Of a DNA stretch of 13,007 nucleotides, positions 8,669 to 13,007 are shown piece after piece. The notes beneath the pieces are model-generated. The model had not been told where the DNA came from and did not search any database. It saw only the letters and a program-made list of their open reading frames with translations. A program made the translations under genes and the position numbers. Each line of letters opens with the position of its first letter. The stretch's first letter is position 1. The stretch comes from Chloroflexota bacterium (GTDB lineage: Bacteria; Chloroflexota; Limnocylindria; Limnocylindrales; CSP1-4), in the NCBI GenBank assembly GCA_021812735.1, contig JAKAMV010000188.1, positions 1 to 13,007 on the forward strand. The letters run 5' to 3'.

Positions 8669-10072
8669 ATGCATGGCCGGCACGCGGGCGGCAAGCCGGA
8701 GCACGGGGACGCGCTCGTCATCTTCGGGCTCACGGGCGACCTCGCCCGGGTGATGACCTTCCGCTCGCTGTACCGCCTGGAGCGGCGGGGCGGGCTGGAC
8801 GTCCCGGTCATCGGGATCGTGCGGGGCGATTGGACCCGCGAGACGCTGCTCGAGCGGGCGCGCGAGTCCATCGCCGGGACCGGCGAGGCCATCGACGAGC
8901 GGGTCTTCGGGCGGTTCGCGGACCGGCTGTCGGTGGTGGTGGGCGATCTCGCCGCGCCCGCGACGTACCAGGCCCTCGGGGCCCGGCTCGGCTCGGCGCG
9001 CTGCCCGGTCTTCTACCTCGAGATCCCGCCCGGCCTGTTCGAGACGGTCGTGGCCGCGCTGGGTGCCGCCGGGCTGACGCGCACGGGCCGCGTGGTGGTA
9101 GAGAAGCCGTTCGGCACGGACCTCGCCTCCGCCCGCCAGCTGGCCGAGGCGCTGCACCGCTGGATCGACGAGGACCGGCTGTACCGCGTGGACCACTACC
9201 TGGGCAAGCTCGGCGTCTCCGAGATCCTCTACCTGCGGTTCGCCAACACGCTGCTCGAGCCGGTCTGGAACCGCAACTACGTCGCGAGCGTGCAGATCAC
9301 GATGGCCGAGGACTTCGGCGTCGACGACCGAGGGCGCTTCTACGACCCGGTGGGCGCGCTCCGCGACGTCGTGGTCAACCACCTGCTCCAGGTCGTCGGT
9401 GCCGCGGCCATGGAGCCGCCGGCCGGCGCCCACCCCGACGCGCTCAAGGACGCGCTCGTGAATGTGTTCCGGGCGACGCGCGACGCGGACCCGGCCCGCT
9501 ACGTGCGCGGCCAGTACGACGGGTACCGGTCGATCCAGGGAGTGGCGCCCGACTCGACCACCGAGACCTACGCGGCGCTCCGGCTCGACATCGACACCTG
9601 GCGCTGGTCGGGGGTGCCGTTCTTCATCCGGGCCGGCAAGCGTCTGGCCGCCACGCAGACCGAGCTTCGGGTGGTGATGAAGGAGGCGCCGCACCTGGGC
9701 CTGCCCGGCTTCGACCGCCAGTCGTCGCCCGACCAGATCGTCCTGCGGCTGGACCCGGGAACCGGCGTCCGGGTGGAGCTCGACGCGTGGCGCGCGGACA
9801 CGCGCAGGACCGGCCTGGTCAACCTCGACGCGCTGTTCGCCGAACAGGGCGGCGTGGGGCCAACGCCGTACGAGGTGCTGCTGCGGGCAGCGCTCGACGG
9901 CGACAGCCTCCGGTTCACCCGCCAGGACCAGGTCGAGGAGGCGTGGCGCATCTTCGGACCGCTGCTGGACCACCCCGCTCCGGTGCTGCCCTATGCGCCG
10001 GGATCCTGGGGCCCCGAAGCCGGACTGCACGTCCCCGACGGGCACGGCAGGTGGCACGACCCCTGGCTGTAG
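8669..10072 (+). CDS. zwf: Glucose-6-phosphate dehydrogenase, Zwf1 type
   Basis: Oxidises glucose-6-phosphate to 6-phosphogluconolactone with reduction of NAD(P), the entry step of the oxidative pentose phosphate and Entner-Doudoroff routes; cytoplasmic. The 467-residue protein has the dinucleotide-binding turn FGLTGDLAR (19-27), EKPFGTD (145-151), the substrate signature R173-V-D-H-Y-L-G-K180 and the catalytic histidine H238 in [13 protein letters not shown]. The variants [21 protein letters not shown] and [15 protein letters not shown], and the ending GSWGPEA...WHDPWL, match the mycobacterial Zwf1 group from memory rather than the more common Zwf. Cofactor preference is not certain. The ATG at 8669 is chosen because GGAGGG lies 8 bases before it and the protein then opens with the Rossmann strand. 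No opcA, pgl, gnd or transaldolase gene is nearby. It stands alone, divergent from the glucosidase unit. Confidence 0.93.
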   Translation: MHGRHAGGKPEHGDALVIFGLTGDLARVMTFRSLYRLERRGGLDVPVIGIVRGDWTRETLLERARESIAGTGEAIDERVFGRFADRLSVVVGDLAAPATYQALGARLGSARCPVFYLEIPPGLFETVVAALGAAGLTRTGRVVVEKPFGTDLASARQLAEALHRWIDEDRLYRVDHYLGKLGVSEILYLRFANTLLEPVWNRNYVASVQITMAEDFGVDDRGRFYDPVGALRDVVVNHLLQVVGAAAMEPPAGAHPDALKDALVNVFRATRDADPARYVRGQYDGYRSIQGVAPDSTTETYAALRLDIDTWRWSGVPFFIRAGKRLAATQTELRVVMKEAPHLGLPGFDRQSSPDQIVLRLDPGTGVRVELDAWRADTRRTGLVNLDALFAEQGGVGPTPYEVLLRAALDGDSLRFTRQDQVEEAWRIFGPLLDHPAPVLPYAPGSWGPEAGLHVPDGHGRWHDPWL

Positions 10073-10080
10073 GCCGCCGG

Positions 10081-10105
10081 GGCTGCCCGGAAGCCGGGTT
10101 CAGCC
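10081..10105. terminator. Strong GC hairpin between convergent zwf and exporter genes
   Basis: GGCTGCCCGG at 10081-10090 pairs with CCGGG at 10094-10098 and CAGCC at 10101-10105, giving ten GC-rich pairs with a three-base loop (AAG) and a two-base bulge (TT). It follows the zwf stop by 8 bases and covers the stop codon of the TauE/SafE gene. No U-tract is present. The fold would form on either strand, suggesting a bidirectional terminator. Confidence 0.5.
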
Positions 10106-10864
10106 GGCCGCGTACGTCTGCCAGGCGAGCAGTCCAGCGACCCCCAGCCCGCACGCGCCGATGAGGCCGCGGAACAGCGTGGGCGGCAGCCGCCTGGCCA
10201 GCCACGGGCCGATGAGCCCGCCCAGGAATAGGCCCGCGGCGAGCGGCGCCACGAACGACCAGCGCACCGGGCCGAACAGCGCGAAGCCGATGGCCGCCGC
10301 GCCGTTGGCGACGCCGGCCAGGATCGCCCTCGCCGCGTTCACGTGGATGAGCGGCCGGTCGATGACGGCCGAGAGCACCACGATCGCGATGATCCCGCCG
10401 GCGGCGCCGAAGTATCCCGTGTAGACCGTGCTGGCGAAGTAGGCGACGACCGCCACGGGCGTGATCCCGCGGGGCCGGAACCGAGCATGGCCCGCCAGCC
10501 AGGGCTGCACCAGGATCAGCGCGGACGCGCCCGCGATCAGCAGCGGCGCAACCAGCTCGAACCAGCGCGACGGCAGCACCAGGAGCAGCAGCGCGCCCGT
10601 GGCGCCACCCGCCGCCGCGATCATCGCCAGCCTCGCCAGCGTGGGCCGCTGGCCGCGGAGCTCGCTGCGCGCCCCCGCGGCCGCGCCCGCGGCATTGAAC
10701 ACCAGCGACACGGTGTTGGTCACGTTGGCGGCGACCGGGGAGAGGCCGAGTGCCAGGAGCGCCGGGTACGTCACCAGCGAGGCGAGGCTCACCAGGATGC
10801 TGATCACCCCGCCGACCACGCCCACGCCGAGCAGCGTCAGGGCCTGGATCGGCGTGATGTCCAT
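10100..10864 (-). CDS. TauE/SafE-family membrane exporter
   Basis: A 254-residue polytopic inner-membrane protein of the TauE/SafE family, which includes exporters of sulfite, sulfoacetate and other small organic anions. Two related halves are visible: VGGVISILVSLASLVTYPAL with LGLSPVAANVTNTVS in the first, and TGYFGAAGGIIAIVVLSAVI with HVNAARAILAGVANGAAA in the second. This is the family's internal duplication, giving about eight helices. The size is normal. The gene context gives no substrate: no sulfonate or taurine pathway gene is adjacent, although the DsrE-like sulfur protein lies about 9 kb away. The ATG at 10864 is supported by TAGGAT exactly 6 bases upstream (leaderless). It is transcribed divergently from the 80-residue unknown, with the two promoters facing each other. 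Confidence 0.9.
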   Translation of the reverse strand: MDITPIQALTLLGVGVVGGVISILVSLASLVTYPALLALGLSPVAANVTNTVSLVFNAAGAAAGARSELRGQRPTLARLAMIAAAGGATGALLLLVLPSRWFELVAPLLIAGASALILVQPWLAGHARFRPRGITPVAVVAYFASTVYTGYFGAAGGIIAIVVLSAVIDRPLIHVNAARAILAGVANGAAAIGFALFGPVRWSFVAPLAAGLFLGGLIGPWLARRLPPTLFRGLIGACGLGVAGLLAWQTYAAG

Positions 10865-10870
10865 GCCCTG

Positions 10871-10876
10871 ATCCTA
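10871..10876 (-). promoter_or_regulatory. Leaderless -10 element (TAGGAT) of the TauE/SafE gene
   Basis: TAGGAT, read on the minus strand, is a good TANNNT -10 element. CAGGGC, six bases, separates it from the ATG at 10864, so the transcript should begin at or next to the start codon. Its -35 region (about 10893-10899) would overlap that of the divergent gene. Confidence 0.6.
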
Positions 10877-10907
10877 CGGGCCACCGGGCAGGGTTGCCGC
10901 CCCGGCG

Positions 10908-10934
10908 TACGATGGCGGCACCACGTGATGGAGG
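10908..10934 (+). promoter_or_regulatory. -10 element (TACGAT) and ribosome-binding site of the 80-residue gene
   Basis: TACGAT at 10908-10913 fits TANNNT. Transcription would start near 10919-10920, leaving a leader of about 20 bases with GGAGG at 10930-10934, five bases before the ATG at 10940. No clear -35 hexamer is seen; the expected place (10885-10890) is CGGGCA. Confidence 0.55.
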
Positions 10935-10939
10935 ATCCC

Positions 10940-11182
10940 ATGACTGGACAGACCTGGACGTGGGCGAGGCTCGATCCCGCCCATCTGGCGCTCGTCGAGG
11001 AGACCGAGCGCGCCATCGGCGCCGATTTCGTGGTCGTCTATGCGCCGGGCGACCCCCGCCGGGACATGCCCGCCTCGCTGCCCCTCGCGCCGTGCCCTCT
11101 GACCGAGGCGCAGCTGGAGCAGCTGCGCAGCCTGGAGGCCAAGGTCGGCGGCGTGGCCGTCGCCTACAAGAAGCTCGACTGA
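10940..11182 (+). CDS. Small protein of unknown function, 80 residues
   Basis: I do not recognise this protein. It begins MTGQTWTWARLDPAHLALVE, continues ETERAIGADFVVVYAPGD (about 21-38), has a Pro-rich middle (SLPLAPCPLTEAQ), a helix-like segment LTEAQLEQLRSLEAKVGG and a final strand VAVAYKKLD. It is soluble-looking with no signal peptide or membrane helix. The pattern helix-strand-Pro loop-helix-strand suggests a small alpha/beta domain. It is very likely a real gene: it has its own -10 (TACGAT), a GGAGG ribosome-binding site 5 bases before the ATG, strong third-position GC, and a terminator-like hairpin after its stop. An in-frame ATG at 10928 is less likely because it overlaps the ribosome-binding site. 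It is divergent from the TauE/SafE exporter, a possible co-regulated pair. Confidence 0.72.
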   Translation: MTGQTWTWARLDPAHLALVEETERAIGADFVVVYAPGDPRRDMPASLPLAPCPLTEAQLEQLRSLEAKVGGVAVAYKKLD

Positions 11183-11188
11183 GGTCGG

Positions 11189-11213
11189 CCGGGCGGGTCA
11201 ACCCTCGGCCCGG
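11189..11213. terminator. GC hairpin between convergent genes
   Basis: CCGGGC at 11189-11194 pairs with GCCCGG at 11208-11213, and the inner GGG at 11195-11197 pairs with CCC at 11202-11204, with a TCAA loop and a TCG bulge. It starts 7 bases past the stop of the 80-residue gene and includes the stop codon of the phosphoribosyltransferase gene. No U-tract follows. Confidence 0.45.
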
Positions 11214-11707
11214 AACGCCACCAACGCGACCAGGCGGGTGCGGAGATTCGCCGGTGCCGCCAGCCACGCCGCCTCGAGCGAGGCGCCTGACCGGACCACG
11301 TCGTCCACCAGCACCACCGGTCCATCGGCAGCGACGTCCGGCCAGCGCAGCGTCGCCGCCTCGGCCGCGGGGTCTCGGGCGCTCGCGCCGGACGCGGGCG
11401 GTGCGTCCTCGCAGCGCTCCGGGCCTGCCGCCAAGACCCAGTCGTGCCGGGCGAGGCACAGTCGGCTCGCGAGCCACCCGGACGGCCCCGACACCGTCCC
11501 GGCAAGGTGGCCCGCCATGGGCACGACAACGACCTTCGGCGCCACGAGCAGGTCGGGCGACTCGCGAGCGAGCGCGGCCAGCAGGATCGCCGCCACCGCC
11601 TCGAGCGCGGCAGGGTCGCCCGAGCGCGCCCCGCGCGCGAGGTCGTGCAGCTCGGACGGACCCGCGCGCCGGAAGCTCGCGCCCACGATGACGCGCAGCG
11701 CGCTCAC
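11198..11707 (-). CDS. Small phosphoribosyltransferase-domain protein
   Basis: A 169-residue protein with a type I phosphoribosyltransferase signature near the C-terminus: PVVLVDDVVRSGASLEAAW (130-148), hydrophobic strand, two acids, then the RSGAS turn that grips the ribose-5-phosphate of PRPP. An upstream VVVVPMAGHLAG (59-70) matches the strand and loop that bind pyrophosphate. ComF-type and adenine or uracil PRTases share these features; the rest is too divergent to name the acceptor. No zinc-finger cysteines like those of ComF are seen. The GTG start at 11707 overlaps the TGA of the LarA-like gene (GTGA), so the two are translationally coupled. That neighbour is unusual and might suggest a role in nucleotide handling for a nickel-pincer cofactor, which is speculation. 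A regulatory, non-catalytic PRTase fold cannot be excluded. Confidence 0.72.
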   Translation of the reverse strand: MSALRVIVGASFRRAGPSELHDLARGARSGDPAALEAVAAILLAALARESPDLLVAPKVVVVPMAGHLAGTVSGPSGWLASRLCLARHDWVLAAGPERCEDAPPASGASARDPAAEAATLRWPDVAADGPVVLVDDVVRSGASLEAAWLAAPANLRTRLVALVAFRAEG

Positions 11708-12966
11708 TCGACGTACGCGATCGTCTGGGGTCCCTCGGGGAGCACTGCGGCACGCGCGCCCGGCCCCGCGCCGGCCAGGGCGTCGGCCAGGGCGGCCGTC
11801 ACGTCGTCGACCGGCGTCATCCAGGCTGTGCGGAGGTCGTCGGGCGCCACGCCCGGCGTCTTGGCCAGGACGCGCGCGCGGTCGCAGATGGTCGCCTGGA
11901 CCTGGACCTGCCACTGGTCTCGCTCGCGGACGTCGCCCCGGGCGAGCCGCTCCAGGAACTCGCGCGGATTGGCGGAGGACGCCAGCAGCCCTGCGTACCG
12001 GCCGTGCGCCGGCAAGCCGTCGGCGCACTCGGCCGCCAGGATCACGGTCCCGCCGTCGCGCACGATCCCGGCCGCGGCCTTCAGGCCCTTGACGCACTGG
12101 TAGAGGTTCTGGTCGAGCGGGTAGCCGGAGTTGGTGGTGACCACCACGTCGTAGAGCCCGGGCACGCCCACCATCGCGGTCTCGCGGACGTGGGCGCAGG
12201 CAGCGGCGTGCTCACGGGCCAGTTCGCCCGAGAACACCGCCGCGATCGACTGGTCGGCTGCCAGCGCGAGGTCCAGGGCGAAGGTGACGTCGGCCCGCCC
12301 GGCGATGGCCCGCACCGGGTCGTGGACGGGGTTGCCGTCGACAACGCCCCAGGTGGCCCGCGAGTCGCCGATTCGCGGCTCGCTGTGGAGCTCCTGGATC
12401 GTCTCGAGCGCCGCCAGGCCGGGGGCGACCATCTTCGGCCCGCCGGAGAAGCCCGCGAAGAAGTGAGGTTCGGTGAAGCCCAGCGTGATCCGTGCGTCCG
12501 CCTCGAGGAACGCGCGGTCCACCAGGGCCGGCACGTCGGAGCCGGGCACCGTGCCCAGCTGGGCGTGCGCGGCGCGGTCGTCGGCGTCGTGCTGGATGAG
12601 CTCGCAGGCGGCGAGGACGTCGCCGCCGAACATGGCCCCGAGCTCGTCGGGCGTGCAGGCGCGGTGGCTGCCGGTCGCAACGAGGAGGCGGGCGCGGCGG
12701 CCTGGCAGCTCGTCGAGCAGGACCGGCAGGACGACACGGGCGGGAAACGGCCGCGTCACATCGCAGACGCTCACCGCGACCGTGGCGCCGCGGGGGACCA
12801 GGTCCGCCAGCGGGACGCCGAAGCGGGGGCGGCGCAGGGCCTCGCGGAGGGCGGGGACGGGATTGGCGAGCCCCGGCGCGGACCGCGGCCGGAGCACGTC
12901 CACGCCGTCGGGCACCTCGATCTCGAGGCCGGACCGGCCGAAGTCGAGGCGCACCGTCTGGCTCAC
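11704..12966 (-). CDS. LarA-like nickel-pincer racemase/epimerase-family enzyme (DUF2088)
   Basis: A 420-residue homologue of lactate racemase LarA, which uses a nickel-pincer nucleotide derived from nicotinic acid to move a hydride on 2-hydroxy acids. The residues known to matter in LarA all have counterparts here: R72 in DVTRPFP (LarA R75), H101 in ATGSHR (H108), H168 in EPHFFAGFSGGPK (H174), K178 in the same motif (K184, the covalent cofactor link) and H194, 16 residues after K178 (H200, nickel ligand). NSGYPLDQNLYQCVKG (279-294) is also typical. So it should be active. The family racemises many hydroxy acids, and the substrate cannot be given. The cofactor genes larB, larC and larE are not in this window. 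The GTG start at 12966 is supported by a promoter 6 bases upstream. It overlaps the phosphoribosyltransferase gene by four bases. Confidence 0.9.
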   Translation of the reverse strand: MSQTVRLDFGRSGLEIEVPDGVDVLRPRSAPGLANPVPALREALRRPRFGVPLADLVPRGATVAVSVCDVTRPFPARVVLPVLLDELPGRRARLLVATGSHRACTPDELGAMFGGDVLAACELIQHDADDRAAHAQLGTVPGSDVPALVDRAFLEADARITLGFTEPHFFAGFSGGPKMVAPGLAALETIQELHSEPRIGDSRATWGVVDGNPVHDPVRAIAGRADVTFALDLALAADQSIAAVFSGELAREHAAACAHVRETAMVGVPGLYDVVVTTNSGYPLDQNLYQCVKGLKAAAGIVRDGGTVILAAECADGLPAHGRYAGLLASSANPREFLERLARGDVRERDQWQVQVQATICDRARVLAKTPGVAPDDLRTAWMTPVDDVTAALADALAGAGPGARAAVLPEGPQTIAYVE

Positions 12967-12972
12967 CCGTCA

Positions 12973-13001
12973 AGCGTCGGCCCGGACACGCCGGGCGTCA
13001 A
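12973..13001 (-). promoter_or_regulatory. Promoter of the LarA-like gene (TTGACG -17- GACGCT), leaderless
   Basis: Read on the minus strand, TTGACG (13001-12996) is one base from the TTGACA -35 consensus. A 17-base spacer follows, then GACGCT (12978-12973), which keeps the A and final T of TANNNT. TGACGG, 6 bases, then leads to GTG at 12966. Spacing at both ends is ideal and there is no Shine-Dalgarno, so a leaderless transcript is likely. The window ends only 6 bases beyond it. Confidence 0.55.
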
Positions 13002-13007
13002 CCCAGG

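Noticed and set aside
11198..12097. Longer phosphoribosyltransferase starting upstream inside the LarA-like gene
   Set aside because: The upstream part is an Arg/Gly-rich shadow of the LarA-like coding region. The GTG overlapping the LarA stop gives a normal-length protein.

Overview
The window is GC-rich chromosomal DNA, clearly above two-thirds G+C by eye, with third codon positions almost all G or C, several GTG starts, tight gene packing and 4-base GTGA overlaps between neighbours. Gene content fits a free-living high-GC bacterium of the Actinomycetota or Chloroflexota (for example a soil or freshwater Limnocylindria-type lineage). The main clues are a mycobacterial Zwf1-type glucose-6-phosphate dehydrogenase, a deazaflavin (F420)-type nitroreductase-family protein, and leaderless genes carrying a TANNNT -10 element about 6 bases before the start codon. 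This placement is inference. I see no phage, insertion sequence, CRISPR array, tRNA or rRNA.

Layout. 1-218: no gene, but a C-rich/G-rich tandem repeat and a hairpin just past the end of a LysR regulator. 219-1538 (minus strand): the LysR-type regulator and, upstream of it, a DsrE-like sulfur-relay protein that lacks its N-terminal third. 1539-1667: short intergenic stretch with a perfect 18-base palindrome and the promoter and ribosome-binding site of the next gene. 1668-4215 (plus strand): a secreted/membrane protein with bactofilin-like repeats, a membrane-anchored F420-type nitroreductase-family protein, a HemG-like flavodoxin, and a three-helix membrane protein overlapping the flavodoxin by four bases. 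4240-8508 (minus strand): a two-gene carbohydrate unit, a large GH63/MGH1-like glucosidase followed after 3 bases by a GH13 alpha-amylase-family enzyme. 8669-10072 (plus strand): divergent glucose-6-phosphate dehydrogenase (zwf). 10100-10864 (minus strand): a TauE/SafE exporter, divergent from an unrecognised 80-residue protein (10940-11182). 11198-12966 (minus strand): a complete LarA-like nickel-pincer racemase-family enzyme whose stop overlaps the start of a small phosphoribosyltransferase.

How it fits together. The GH63, GH13 and Zwf trio reads as an intracellular glucoside or alpha-glucan salvage unit: the two hydrolases would release glucose, and Zwf would send glucose-6-phosphate into NADPH production. 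The flavin/deazaflavin genes (2666-3889) form a small redox group. The LarA-like/phosphoribosyltransferase pair is the least ordinary arrangement. All three convergent gene junctions carry a GC hairpin abutting or overlapping a stop codon, without a U-tract. Most genes are complete and ordinary in family. The points worth a second look are the truncated DsrE gene with a palindrome at its broken end, the LarA-phosphoribosyltransferase overlap, the compact face-to-face promoters at 10871-10913, and the unknown 80-residue protein.
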